From NCBI GenBank assembly GCA_015499995.1, contig JADNRV010000019.1, positions 186,001-250,000 of the forward strand: DNA of 64,000 nucleotides. The letters are read 5' to 3'. The notes beneath the pieces were generated by a model, which saw nothing but the letters and a program-made list of their open reading frames with translations, had not been told where the DNA came from and searched no databases. Both the position numbers and the translations under genes were made by a program. The DNA is from Flammula alnicola. Taxonomy: Eukaryota > Basidiomycota > Agaricomycetes > Agaricales > Strophariaceae. Shown here one piece after another: positions 1-12,473 of the stretch (its first letter is position 1; the number at the start of each line of letters is the position of its first letter).

Positions 1-1528
1 ACCGGGTTGCACTCGTTTGTATTAAAATTCGGGGTGGAAACGGGGAATTCTGTGGCAATCGAGTGCCGCATCGATTGCACAATGCAAAGCTATATACGTA
101 GATAAAGGTCACGTGCTACGATAAGCTTGATCTCGCTAAGCGAGCCAAGCACAAATTCTAATATCAACCGTCCAACGTGCTCACGGAGAGTTCTGTGAAA
201 GAAGCGACCGGACGGTCGTGTTTGTTTGTCCACTTTTTGTTTAAATAAAACTCCGTTTAAATATCGAGTGATCCCTGCGCTCGGCCTAACTATATGTACC
301 ATGGTCAACGTTTCAACTCTTAATCAACCTCAGAACACCTCCAGCGCGCGTCTTCTAGCTCGGCTGGCCTCGGAGGGGTATTATATATACCATTGGCGCC
401 GCGAATCTATTGCACGACGTGTAAGTGCCCCTTGTTCTTCTGCCTCATCTACTTTCTCGAATTATGTACTAGTACCATTTCTCTTCCTTCTCATCTTATG
501 TTCATCCTGTTCCGACGTTAACCCACCCTTCGCGAATCCCGTCACAATACACTAGGCAAATGCGATCATAGTTCATTATTTCTTTTCTAGATCTTTTCTG
601 TTGTCTCTTATCTGTCTCCTTTCCCCAGACTCTATCCTACTCTATTCCAATGAGCTGGCGAGGTCTTGGAGAGGCCGCTGTTCATAGTTGCTTATGTAAC
701 GTTGCAAATGATCCAGCCTTACCGTCTTCCGTAGTCAGACTAACGAAATTCCTCGTCTTTTTTATTGTATTGATCGACGACTTACTCATCTGTACCTAGG
801 CGCTGCGATGAATATCCCATTCAAAATGGCTGAACGTTGGTTGGCAAGAATGGTATTTTAGACGGAGCTCCGAACTCTGGAGGTGTACTTTGGCAGTTAG
901 GATGCACGGTGGTGCTTGGTGAGTTCAGTTTAACCAGCATGTTATCGACGTCTCTCTGACCCGCTTTCTCTTTCCCAGCTAATTCCTTTTCAACACTACC
1001 TCCAATTTTCTTCAAAGGCGCAGGCCTCTTCCGTGGATCGAGAACCTTTGAATTCGAAAGAATCAGAATCAAGTCCATTTCTCACACCATCAAGTTTTCC
1101 GTGTTTCTTGGTTTTTTTCCCTGTTCCCTCTATTTCATAGGTACGACGGCATATTTCTACCATGTATCGGGCAGCACTAAAATTCAGCATAGTATATTTA
1201 GCTGCGCTACGATCTTCCACCCCTCTGCTGTCCTTCTTTTCCAGACGTTGATGCCGTCTCGGGTTCGGCGTCCCGCCCGTGCCTCGCAACAACGTCATGA
1301 TTTCGCATTTACAACCTGCACTTCATCACTTCATTGGTTCTCTTCGTCAAAGCGTAAGCACTGCTGACGCCTTTTCATCACCCTCCTTCGTTTCTCCTCA
1401 TCCTTCGGCGTCGCTATCTTCTTCTGTCGCCTTCTGGATGTTCCTGTCCTAACCACCTCCAATCTTGGAGCTCGAGCCTGAGTTTGTGCACGACAAGTAC
1501 CGTCTGCCAGGAACAAATAATGGCGGAG
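1..1528. other. No gene supported
   Basis: Only short open frames with skewed composition are present, and none shows a recognisable domain or a consistent exon chain. A donor-like GTAAGT lies near 420, so an untranslated leader or a lost gene is possible, but nothing can be assigned. Confidence 0.4.
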
Positions 1529-2305
1529 GTGGATGATGACGATTACGAGGATGAGGAGGAGAGAGAGAAAGAAGCAGGAGGATAAGGAGATGGACGCGAA
1601 GATGGACGACTTACGACTCTTTCGGTTCGTTTCGTTCAGTCGCAACCATGGCAGTCATGGGCGAACCGCCACCACCACCTGAAGGACCTCAGGCGCATGC
1701 TTAGCCCTCTCGACCTCTCTATTTCGACTCCTGCTGTCCTTATCGCAACCCACACTCCGACCGTCTCCCATTTCAAGCTCCAGTTCGCCGTTTTGAGGAC
1801 CTATGACCCCCCTCTCGAATCGCGTGATGTGTCACTCGGCGAACCTTGGGTACTGCAAGTACGGGCTACGGAGGCCTGGAAGTGGTTTCTTCACGTCGTT
1901 GGAAGCAAGGTTTCTGTTGAAATTGGAGCACGAAGGCAGCGTTTTTGAGATTTCTTGGGGACGGTTCTGGAGCTGCTTCGCAGTTCTCCCTCATAACCGC
2001 TCCTCCTCCTGTAGTGTCGTTAGTGTCGTCGAATCGGAAAGACCATCAAACACGCGACAGGAAGATGGCTGAAGTCGCTTAGGAGGCAAGGCCCCAAGAT
2101 TGACTGGCCCAAGGTCCAGGGTGTGGTGGATGGATGGCAGGAAAGGGCGGCGAACGTCAAGGATGAAGCCGAGAGAACTAAACCTTCCTTATGCTGGATG
2201 CTCTTTATCGTCGTCGTCACTACCTCGTTAGTCGTCAACTGGTACCCTTCAATTTCAAGCTGTGGTCCTCGACTTCCGCTGCTCTCCATTCCAATGAATA
2301 TGTAA
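1529..2305 (+). pseudogene. Possible decayed or mis-spliced membrane-anchored protein gene
   Basis: An ATG at 1529 opens an acidic stretch (MAEVDDDDYEDEEE) that stops within about 20 codons. A second ATG at 1649 starts a short proline-rich peptide (MGEPPPPPEGPQ). Further on, an open segment after an acceptor-like TTAG near 2021 reads through a basic, Trp-rich region (GRWLKSLRRQGPKIDWPKVQ) into one hydrophobic segment (WMLFIVVVTTSLVV) and stops at 2305. The last part looks like real protein, with a cytosolic amphipathic stretch and a single C-terminal membrane anchor. I could not join the parts into one frame with credible introns. It may be a broken gene or one whose introns I misread. I do not recognise the family. 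Confidence 0.25.
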
Positions 2306-3310
2306 GTGCTATCATCGCAGTCAGCTCACCCCGCGACTTCTCTCATTGACATAGCTGATTGCTTTCATCTAGCCCAAGGTTCTGCGACTACTGCTACAGT
2401 ATTGACATTATCGGTTCCACCTCCTCTTTGCTTGCCCGTTATCGTGCCGGTTTATCGCTTTCGACACCGCCTTCAAGATATTTTTCTTTCCGAGCAGGCT
2501 GTCTTCGCAGTGTTCCGTATATCTTTTATTTTGTCTCTCGCTGTTTCCGCTTCGTCTCGTCCCGTTCCACTTCGTTCCGCCTCCTGCGTTGTCAATCCAT
2601 CTGGATTGAGACGCTGGGACTCTGCCTCGCACCCTTTAGACTCTTTCCGGAAGCGTGCTCTCCTCGGGTTTTGTTTTTGTGTTTGTGATGCACAGCGCTT
2701 CGTAAGTGCATCACCGGCGGTATGTCGCCGACTTTCGGGACCATTTATGATTCACTCCCTTGAGAAACGTGAATAGCTGGTAACTGCATGACCGCGTCGC
2801 TCAGCTCGCTCTAAGAGGTAGCCCGTCACACTTCCTGAGGTCCTTCAACTTCCACAAATGCTTCGCCTCGACTCCTCGACATTTTCCGCCTCGCTACAAA
2901 CACGCATGCCACTGTTAAATGTCACTGCAGCATACTTTCGACGGTCGCGTACTGTATATGCCTGCTTTCGCACATTGTAAACAACCTCTCTCCCGCCTAT
3001 GTAGAAGCACATTCAATACTATCCCATGTCGCATCATTCTTGTTGTATCTGTTTGACGACAATGTTAGAATCAGGGTGACTGAAATTTGCGAGGGGCAGT
3101 TGGAACGACCAGGTATATTGGATACTTCAACCTTCAACCTTCAAGCCTCGGTCAGCGAAGTCTTGACCTGCGTCCCTTGGATGGGCCCAGCGAGCAAGTA
3201 CATATTAGGATCAGAAATTGTGAAATTTCAGAATGCTCTGGCTGTACATAAGTGATTTCAAATCCTGACGAGGCGCGCAACAAAAAAGCAGGAGGCAACA
3301 TGTAACTCAA
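2306..3310. other. Intergenic, pyrimidine-rich
   Basis: The plus strand is strongly C/T-rich between about 2400 and 2760. The open frames there (for example 2306-2776) have low-complexity Ser/Arg/Phe/Leu composition and no domain, which fits biased composition rather than coding. Nothing is seen in 2780-3310 apart from one short open frame. Confidence 0.4.
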
Positions 3311-3782
3311 TCACAGCTCTGGGACGTTCATGCCCCTCAAGTCCTCCAAAATCCACAAAGAACGCATCCACCGTGGTTGAACCCCATGCAAGTTGGCTTT
3401 GTCAGCTATAAAAGTCAACTGCTCCTTAGTCCACTTAGCGATACGCTTCGTATCCGTCCCCTTTGTAGCGCTCGCAACAGCCAGCATGAAGTCTACGTCG
3501 GTCTCTTGCTCGTCGGTCCATACAGAAACGAAAGTCATACGATCGAAACCAGTGGCCTTTTTGATGTTATATAGGACCAGATCCAGGTTAGGCTCCTCGC
3601 CCTTTCGGGGTACCCAAGATGGATTAACGTGGGCCCTGTACATTGCATTGTCGTCCTTGAAGGGAAAGCCAAAAAATTGTACAGTTTGATCTACAAAATG
3701 CTTGAATATCAGTCGATGTTGGACCGGCATCAAATAGCTACTCACCGTCGTGAATGGGGGGAGGTGCGGGAATCGCTGACAT
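3311..3782 (-). CDS. Hypothetical protein, 138 aa, two exons
   Basis: Exon 1 is 3746-3782 and exon 2 is 3311-3690. They are separated by a 55-nt intron with a consensus GTGAGT donor and TGTAG acceptor, and the join keeps frame, giving 138 residues. The product starts MSAIPAPPPIHDDQ and ends GMNVPEL. It has no signal peptide or membrane segment and contains a Trp-rich middle and a basic stretch (KRIAKWTKEQL). The chosen ATG is the only one that splices into the long second exon. The intron junction and even codon usage make it a credible gene, but I recognise no family. It stands alone, with no close neighbour that hints at function. Confidence 0.6.
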
Positions 3783-5425
3783 GTTGTGATTATGGACGAT
3801 GTAGAGAGGATGTGAGCTGGATGCCACAGAGTCACAGACCTGGAGTCCAACACAAGGTTCGCACTGGGCATGTGACGTGTGATCGTTCCAAGGGCACGTG
3901 GAAAAGGTCACAAGAATATTCCGGCTCACCGGCACATTGTCCGGCACACGAAAAACTTATATTTTTCTACATAGGATGCATGCCATGGAGGTCGTGAGTA
4001 GTTTTGCACTCATAAATATCTTAGAATTCAATTATCTACCCAATTCTTTTGAATGTGCTCTGGCAAAGCCGAAGCACCTGGCCAAATGGGGTGCGCCGGT
4101 CCGGTTCTTTATTTGTCACAAGCATGCCGACCCAAGTCGGCCCATTCGCTCTCTTCATCGTCCTCTCGCCTCGCCATCGTCGAGTTCGCCGCCCATAATC
4201 CACGAGCTCGGCCAATCCTACCGTCCATCATATCGCAACCTGTGTGCCCCTCCCCGCTGAAAGGGATGTGGAATCAACTGGATTAGACCGTGAATGCAAC
4301 GCCAAGGACAAGAGAGGAGACGGTGTGAGGTGTGAGGTGCGAGGTGCGAGAAGATAGAGGCAAACTCTGCTCGTGTTGATGGCTCTCAAGGAGAACAATA
4401 CGTTTATATTTCTATGGATCTATGTCCGAAGGAAGGAAATATATCTATATGGCGTCAACAATGGACGATGCGCGAGCCGCGGGCATAGTCGCTACCATCC
4501 TTTGCTGCGTTAGAAGAACTAGGCGACAAGGAGAAGGTGAACGACAAGAAGACTGTGTATGATAGTCACGCTCACCACTCGCTTCTCGTTGCCGTATTCT
4601 CTCTCCGAGTCGCCCTGTGCTTCGCCTCTGCACCCGCCTTTGCGTCCTTCTCATCTACTCCGTCATCTATCAGTCTCTGAACTCTTCCGTTCTCTTCCGG
4701 TAAATGGTCATTTACATTTGATGAAAAGACGAGAATGGTACTTTGCATTCTACGTATCGCGGGTACAACGTTCCACCCACTAAATTTGTCTCCTCGGTTT
4801 CAGGCACTTGAATGATCTTTATCTTATTATATACTTTCAGTCTACGGCGTTTCTTCGGGAAGCAAGGACTACTTACTCTTCAAGTCTAAGCTCGGAGACA
4901 TCTACTTCTGAGGAAATGAGAAGGATATTGTGTGCGTCGACTTGGAATGTTCGTTTCTTTCTCTGGTGCTAACTACCCTTTTCTCCCGCTCTTCGCTGCT
5001 GCAGCCAATCGTCTTGTAAATCGATTGGTTTCAAAACGTTAACGTTAACACCAGTCTTCAAATACGAAATGTGTCGCAGTGTCTGTGACGCCTTGGTCTT
5101 ATGATCCGCATCGGCACAACAGCGAACACGGACGTTTTGAGTGCTTTCGGAATTTAGGAAGAAGGCAAACTTGGCAATTTGGCATTACAAATGCGTTGCC
5201 GCAGGCTCGAGAGCGGCGATGTACTCGTGTATTTGGGTAGAAACCAGTGTACACTGGTTTCCTGACTCGTCCATTCGACGTGGGGTCAACGTGGGGTATG
5301 TAAGTTCCCAAAATTCTCTCTCAGTGAATGGTTCTTACACTCTATATTTAACGTACCCTTGACATACCCAGATGATGCTTATCGACGGCGACAATTCATC
5401 GTGCCGCTTCGGCCTCCTGCTCGAC
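3783..5425. other. Intergenic region without recognised genes
   Basis: About 1.6 kb with only short, domain-free open frames on both strands. The one structured feature is a small heptamer tandem repeat near 4323. Confidence 0.45.
4323..4350 (+). repeat. Tandem heptamer repeat (4 copies)
   Basis: Four head-to-tail copies of a 7-bp unit: two copies of GTGTGAG followed by two of GTGCGAG. This is a minisatellite-like slippage product in a non-coding stretch. No function is implied. Confidence 0.8.
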
Positions 5426-5427
5426 TA

Positions 5428-5694
5428 CTGTACCATTTTAATTAATTCGGCCGTCACACGTCACAGGGCTTGTGGATGTGGCCGAAATCGGACGGTTGTC
5501 CCAGGTCACAAACACTTTGGCCGGCGCTCCAGATCAGTTGGTACCTCCGGAGGGCTCCGCGGGGCGCAAGCGCCCCGCATATTGGCCGAATTTTCGGTAT
5601 GTGTCTCAGGTCACAGGTCAGCTTGGCCGATGTACAAATTTCGTCCACATGGTCACAGGTCACACCCCCGGCCGAACTAATTAAAATGGTACAG
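5428..5694. mobile_element. MITE-like element A, 267 bp, TA target duplication
   Basis: The ends are inverted repeats of 26 bp with one mismatch, starting CTGTACCATTTTAATTA at the left and ending TAATTAAAATGGTACAG at the right. Both are flanked by TA (5426-5427 and 5695-5696), as expected for Tc1/mariner/IS630-type insertion. There is no coding capacity. A GC-rich perfect hairpin (GCGGGGCG, loop CAAG, CGCCCCGC at 5559-5578) sits almost exactly in the middle. Paired GTCAC boxes separated by 2 bp lie 25 bp from the left end (5453-5464) and 31 bp from the right end (5652-5663). It is similar in size and termini to the elements at 26747 and 53555. Confidence 0.85.
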
Positions 5695-5696
5695 TA

Positions 5697-6209
5697 CATT
5701 CTGCTGCACATGCTTGCACCAATTCTCCGCCTAGCATTCTGGAACGAGATGTAGCCATTCTATACCTAGAACTCAGGAGCACGGCGAGCAATGTTTCATC
5801 AGGCAGGGCCTTATTTTGGCATTTGTTCCGGAGGCGATAATCTCATGTCGGACATCTTATGGGAACCCATGACGAAATGACGAGATCATTGCCACGCCTA
5901 CATCCTGCCCTGACAAAATTGATGTTCCTCACCTTTCTGCTTTCAACTTTGTACGGCGATCCTCGCTGACCAAGCTCCAATAATACCTGCTTACTTGGGA
6001 ATACATGTTATAGCGTTGTTACGATTTACAAGGATAATATTTTCATACAATTCCTAAAGCATTCTGTAAGCTTTGGTAATAATTTGGAGTTATAAGTGAA
6101 TAAAAGCCTTCCAAGGAGATGACGAAGTATTTATTGTCCGACCACGTGTTTCCCATATACTTTCGGGTTTTTGACAAAACGGCTTAACACCGTTCTCCCA
6201 TCACCTCCA
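5697..6209 (+). promoter_or_regulatory. Upstream region of the hybrid histidine kinase gene
   Basis: A gap of about 0.5 kb between MITE A and the kinase ATG, with no open frame of note. It should contain the kinase promoter and leader. No clear TATA box was identified. The MITE lies about 515 bp upstream of the start codon, close enough to affect expression. Confidence 0.35.
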
Positions 6210-9200
6210 ATGGCTTCGCTCGACGAGCAACCTCCGGCGTCGGAGGCGCCCTTCTCGACGATGACAACAGATCCTTTCAAATCTCACCTCGTTGCTCTGC
6301 TTTCAATCTACGAGCTTGGGCCATTCCCAGGAGCACCGATCCCAAGATATGAAGGACCGTCGGATTGGCAAACAGAGACCATCCTGCGCTCTCTTGCCGC
6401 CGTCGCAAGTAGGATGTGGTCTGCAGAAAAGGTCGTTTCAGAGTTCAAAACCGCTCGAAGCCAGCTGGTGCGATCACATTTCATCTATCAATATCGCTCA
6501 GGTTGCTGATTATTTTGCGATTAGGACGAGGAAAAGGCCGCTGAGCTGGAGAAAGAGATGTACGAAGAGAGCCTCTATTCTTCTGAAAATACTACACCGG
6601 ATAGCAAACCTCTCACAACGAACGACACCGAAACGACCGCCAACCCAAAGCCCAACGGCGCGAATATGTCAATCTCCCTCGACGGCATCCAGTCATCTAT
6701 CGATCCATCTCAGGTGTTTACACGAGCATACGGAAATATGAAGGCACACCAGGCAGCCCTCGCCCAAGCTAGCGCCCACGCGCTTGCTTCAGGCAACGGT
6801 GGTTACAACTCGGCTCCCCCTACGGCTCATGCTCACTGCCCCACCTGTGGAAAATCTATCTCGGATCCTCTTCTTCTCTACAGCACCGCCATTGGCTCAG
6901 ATAGTGAATCTCTCAACTCACGCCCGCTGGCTGTCCCCATGGGCTCTCTCGCAGCTGCTGCCTTTGAAAGCGGCATGAGCGCTGTGGAGGAACTCGAGCT
7001 TCTGAAGGCTCAGGTGCAGGACGTCGCTCGGGTTTGCAATGCCGTCGCACGAGGGGATCTCAGCCAGAAGATTACCGTTCCCGTGCAAGGCGTTGTCATG
7101 GTTCAGCTCAAGGACGTCATCAACACTATGGTATGTTCAATCTTCATTTTGAATTTTCGCTCTAACTACATTGCGTTTACTAGGTCGACAAATTGGGTCA
7201 ATTCGCCAAGGAGGTTACGCGTGTATCACAGGAAGTCGGAACAGAAGGGTCAGTCTTCTTCCGCTCCTCTCTCTCCACACTTTCTGTTCGCCGCGGAAGA
7301 CTGCTCGCCTGCCTTGCTTTCTTATCACTCCCATCTGTGGGCACGGGGCATTTCAATTTGACCTCCGCTCCACTTGGGCCCACTACCTCCATTCTTGCAT
7401 CCTAATTTAGTTAACAACCTTCCTTCCCGCTTAAATCTGACATACGAGTCCCGGCAATCCGTATCGCATTCCTCCAACGTGTTCCGTTGATTGAAGACGA
7501 GTGTCGCTGACAACTTCCTCCTAAACAGAAAGCTCGGTGGTCAAGCCCTGGTTCTAGATGTCGAAGGTACTTGGCGCGAACTCACCGGCGTCGTCAACAA
7601 ATTGGCGGCAAATCTCACATCTCAGGTATGTCATATATCTTTTCATGTATTTTTTCACCGTTTCACATTGTACATTATTTTAGGTACGGTCTATCGCGAA
7701 AGTCACCAAGGCCGTAGCGCTTGGAGATCTCAGTAAACAAATCGAAGTCGATGCTCGTGGTGAAATACTGGATCTAAAGAATACGGTCAATGGAATGGTG
7801 GTTCGGTATGGCACTGTCTTTCTTCTCGTGATAAGCGGACATTGTCTTGACGCTTTGTTAATAGGCTGCGAGCGCTAGCAGCAGAAGTCACACGAGTCAC
7901 GCTGGAAGTGGGAAGTCAAGGGAAATTGGGAGGACAAGCACATGTACCGGACGTGGAAGGTGTTTGGCTGAATCTAGTTCGGAATGTGCGTCTCCTCATC
8001 TCTTTCGTTGTGGCGGTCTTGTGCTGATTTTTTTCAACCGTCTGGTAGGTCAATCGGATGTGCTCTTCGCTTACGGATCAAGTGCGCTCGATCGCGGTGG
8101 TGACGACTGCTGTCGCTCGTGGCGATTTGACGCAGAAGATTGAGATTTCTGTCGAGGGCGAGATGTCAACTTTGAAGGGTGCGCTGTATTGCTTCCATTG
8201 TTACGGGGCGATTGGCTGACGATGCAAAACTGTATATTCAAACAGGCACCGTTAACTCAATGGTAGACCAATTGTCGGCATTCGCATCCGAGGTGACGCG
8301 AGTGGCTTTGGAGGTCGGAACGCAGGGTATTTTGGGTGGTCAGGCAAAGGTCGAGGGCGTACAAGGGACCTGGGCTGACTTGACGCGCAATGTCAACGTA
8401 CGTTGCCCCTCATCCTCGTCTTGCCTTCCATGGCTCCGTTTAGTCATCTAAACGAACCACAGAAAATGGCCTCGAACTTGACTGACCAAGTGCGGTCGAT
8501 ATCGGAAGTCACGAAAGCCGTGGCTTTGGGTGATCTCGGCAAGCTGGTCAATGTCGACGTCCAAGGAGAGATGCTCGACTTGAAGATGACGGTCAACTCC
8601 ATGGTGGCGCAGCTCAGCACTTTGGCTAACGAAGTGACGCGAGTGAGTCTGGAAGTTGGCACGGAGGGTATTCTTGGTGGCCAGGCATTCGTTCCAGACG
8701 TGCAAGGAATGTGGAAGGTGCGTTGATTGTGAATGTTGTTCTTGTATTGGCGAGAGTGCAGGAAGTAAGATGCTAATTTCGGGGGTATTCATTTCCACAG
8801 GTCCTAACTGATAACGTCAACTTAATGGCCATGAATCTCACGAACCAAGTGCGCTCTATCGCAGAAGTCACGAAAGCCGTCGCTGGTGGTGATTTGACGA
8901 AGAAGATCATAGTCGATGTGCGCGGAGAAATCCTGGAGCTGAAGGAGACTGTCAACGGAATGACGGAGAGTCTGAGCGTGTTTGCGGATGAAGTCACCCG
9001 AGTCGCCAGAGAGGTCGGAACGGAGGGTCGTTTGGGTGGCCAAGCTCGTGTAACAAACGTTGGTGGAACTTGGAAGGATTTGACAGATAATGTCAACGTT
9101 ATGGCTAACAATGTATGTCCTTCTCGCCTCTCAGTTCGAATTGTTTGCTCATCCATGCCGACGGTCTAGCTGACGCTGCAAGTGCGAACCATCGCCGTTG

Positions 9201-11841
9201 CTACTGTACGCAAATTTTGGTCGTTCAGGTTGATACCTTCGGTGCTGACTTGCCTTGCAGACTGCTGTCGCTCGCGGAGACTTGACACAGAAGATTACTG
9301 GAGTATCTGTATCCGGAGAGATGTTGAGCTTAGTTAACACCATCAACGACATGATTGACCAACTGGCGATATTCGCCGCAGAGGTGAAGAAGGTCGCTCG
9401 AGAGGTTGGAACGGAGGGAAAGCTGGGTGTGCAAGCTGAAGTTGGCAACGTTCAGGGTATCTGGCAGGAGATTACGTGCGCCATCCATTTCGAGTGGTTG
9501 TGATCCTGGCTGACCGAGAGTCTTTTGTTTTCGTGTCTAGATTGTCTGTCAACACGATGGCTGGCAATTTGACGACCCAAGTGCGAGGCTTTGCACAGAT
9601 CTCCGCAGCAGCTATGGATGGAGACTTTACACGATTCATCACTGTCGAAGCGAGCGGAGAGATGGACTCGTTGAAGACCCAGATCAACCAGATGGTCTTC
9701 AATTTGCGAGACAGTATCCAGAAGAACACGGCTGCGAGGGAGGCTGCTGAGCTGGCGAACAGGAGTAAGAGCGAGTTCCTGGCGAACATGTCGCACGAGA
9801 TTAGGTATGTTTTTGTTCCTAGATCGCTGACGGACGACGGTCTGATGAAAGGCTGTTTTGTCTAGGACGCCAATGAATGGTATCATTGGAATGACTGAGT
9901 TGACGCTGGATAGCGACTTGAATAGATCGCAGAGGGAGAGTTTGCTACTTGTTCACAGTTTGGCGAGATCACTTCTATTGATTATCGATGATATCTTGGA
10001 TATCTCAAAGAGTGAGTATTTATGCCTTCTCGAGGCAATATACGTACTAACTCGTCAATACAGTCGAGGCTGGCCGTATGACGATGGAAGCCGTATCCTA
10101 TTCCCTTCGTCAAACCGTCTTTGGCATTCTCAAGACCTTGGTTGTTCGGGCTTCGCAGAACAAACTTGACCTCACTTACGACGTCGAGCCCGATATTCCT
10201 GATCAGCTGATTGGTGATTCTCTTCGTTTGCGACAAGTGATCACCAATTTGGTCGGTAATGCTATCAAGTTCACACCCTCGAAGGCCTCTCGCAAAGGTC
10301 ATGTTGCTCTCAGCACCCGACTGCTCGCTCTCGACGACCAGAGTGTCACCTTGGAGTTCTGTGTTACCGATACCGGCATCGGTATCGCAAAGGACAAGCT
10401 GAACTTAATCTTCGATACCTTCTGCCAAGCAGATGGTTCTACGACACGAGTATGTCTCTTACATTAGTCCTCGGTTTGTATGATAATTGACGCATTTGAT
10501 TCCAGGAATACGGCGGCACTGGTTTGGGATTGTCAATCTCGAAGCGCCTGGTGTCGCTTATGCAGGGCAATATGTGGGTGGAAAGTGAAGTGTCAAAAGG
10601 AAGCAAGTTCTTCTTCACCATTACATCTCAGATCAGCCATTCGACGATGGAAGCTACGCTCAGCAAGATGGCACCTTTTGCGAAACGCACCATTCTTTTC
10701 GTTGATACCCTATTCGACCAGACCGGTGTCGTAGACCGGATAAAGGACCTTGGCCTGCGGCCATATGTCGTTCATGAAGTTAGCGAGGTCGCCGATAAGG
10801 AGAAGTGCCCCCATATTGATACCATTGTTGTGGATTCGTTGACAGTTGTACGTCTCTCCTTTCGTCCTGTTATTCCACATCGTCTGACTGGAACTCTCGA
10901 TCTCCAGACCGAGCGCATACGAGAATACGAACATTTGAGATACATTCCTATCGTGCTTCTTGCTCCTTCAATGCCCCGACTTAATCGTGAGCTACGTTTC
11001 TCTTTCCGTACGAAGCGAAATCTTATCTTGATCCCTTCTACTGTAGTCAAATGGTGCTTGGACAACAGCATTAGCTCGCAGGTTACCACTCCGGTCACCG
11101 CGCAGGACCTTTCCTCAGCCCTCATTTCTGCCCTGGAGTCCAACACCGTCAGCCCTGTTTCGGCGCCCAGTGACGTCACCTTCGATATCTTGCTGGCTGA
11201 AGACAACTTGGTCAACCAGAAGTTGGCCGTCAAAATACTCGAGAAATATGGCCACACAGTGGAGATTGCAGAGAACGGAAGCTTGGCTGTAGATGCCTTT
11301 AAAGGTCGGGTGGCTCAAGGAAAGCCGTTCGACATCATTCTTGTCAGTACCTTTCTCATTCCTCATTTCTTACCGATCTTAACCTTTTCTCTAAGATGGA
11401 TGTGTCTATGCCGTTCATGGGTGGTATGGAGGCGACTGAACTTATTCGATCGTATGAGATGCACAAGAGCCTAACACCGACACCTATCATCGCTTTGACG
11501 GCTCATGCCAGTGAGTAGACAATTACTCTTACAAGTATAATGTCTAAATCTTCGATCCAGTGATTGGCGACAGAGAACGTTGCTTGCAGGCTGGAATGGT
11601 AAGTTTTGACCTCGCTGAAAATCTGTATCCAAACTAACAGGCCGATGTGATCAGGACGACCATATCACTAGTATGCCCCAAGTTTTCTCCCCTTTCACTC
11701 TTGACTTAATTTTTTTTTTTAGAACCACTTCGTCGTGGCGACCTCTTGAATGCCATCAACAAGCTTGCTGGAGAACGCGGCACCCAGAAGATCCATCATC
11801 TCTTGCGACGACCTCTTGCCATCACCCAGACTTACTCTTAG
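6210..11841 (+). CDS. nik1: Group III hybrid histidine kinase (Nik1/Os-1 type)
   Basis: The product is a cytosolic hybrid sensor kinase of the fungal HOG osmostress/dicarboximide-response pathway (family knowledge). The start ATG at 6210 gives [14 protein letters not shown]. Exon 1 ends at 6467 and about twenty short introns follow. In order: an N-terminal region with a CPTCG motif, seven HAMP-type repeats, each with an 'AVAxGDL' core and mostly followed by an EVTRV...EVGTEG linker, then an H-box ([10 protein letters not shown], intron, TPMNGIIG), an N-box ([12 protein letters not shown]), G1 ([11 protein letters not shown]), G2 ([12 protein letters not shown]) and a C-terminal receiver domain with DILLAEDN, the acceptor Asp in [10 protein letters not shown], and KPL. 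No membrane segment is seen, as usual for the class. All catalytic motifs are present, so it is probably functional. Exact splice sites between repeats are inferred. Confidence 0.93.
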
Positions 11842-12473
11842 ACATTGTAATATACCGTCTTTTCTTGAGCCCAAGTGGCCGCTATACCCCTTCTTATGAC
11901 CCTTGATCATCCCAGGTTTTGCTGCTTTTCGTCCAAGTTTTATGCTTGCCCTTTTTTGCCGTTCTAATCTAATTTGTACGATTGTCTTTTCACATTGCTG
12001 AAGAAAGCAAATATGGATTATTCACGACTTCATCTGTACTTGTAAAGCTCCTCATTCAAATAATTATGTAGTGACGATGCTGTATGTTATCGGTTTATCG
12101 GTTGCGAATTATCCAATTCACTAGCATGAAAGATTGATGAAAGATTTTATTGACTTCGCACAGTATTCAAGTGGTTCTTTTTTACTGAGCATCACGCGTC
12201 ACGCAACGCGCCCTTTACCGGAACCATGACAACAGCCTCAGGCCGCTTCCCCCATAATATATCTCATATTGTTCTTTAGCACGGCTCTGAAATCTATAAT
12301 CCTACAACTACTCGTATACGCTGGGAAATTTTTCACGTTTCAACCTGTACCTCAGATCAGCGGGCACTTGCAACAACCTTTTGAAGGTTACATTTGAGTG
12401 AGGAGTCAGGACCAAGTCTAGGCTCAGGCTAACAGCTAACTCGAACTTGAACTCCGGTGCTGTAACAAGAACA
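11842..12473. promoter_or_regulatory. Intergenic region between kinase and repair gene
   Basis: Contains the kinase 3' end and the upstream region of the alkyltransferase-like gene. An ATCACGCGTCAC stretch at 12191-12202 includes the MluI cell-cycle-box core ACGCGT (12194-12199), about 275 bp before the next ATG. Such cores bind MBF-type factors upstream of replication and repair genes in other fungi, so a regulatory role is possible but unproven. The same 12-mer resembles the paired GTGAC boxes of the MITEs. No other gene is seen. Confidence 0.35.

Noticed and set aside
2306..2776. 156-codon open frame on the plus strand
   Set aside because: It lies in a strongly C/T-biased stretch, overlaps other long frames and has no domain, so it is probably composition-driven.
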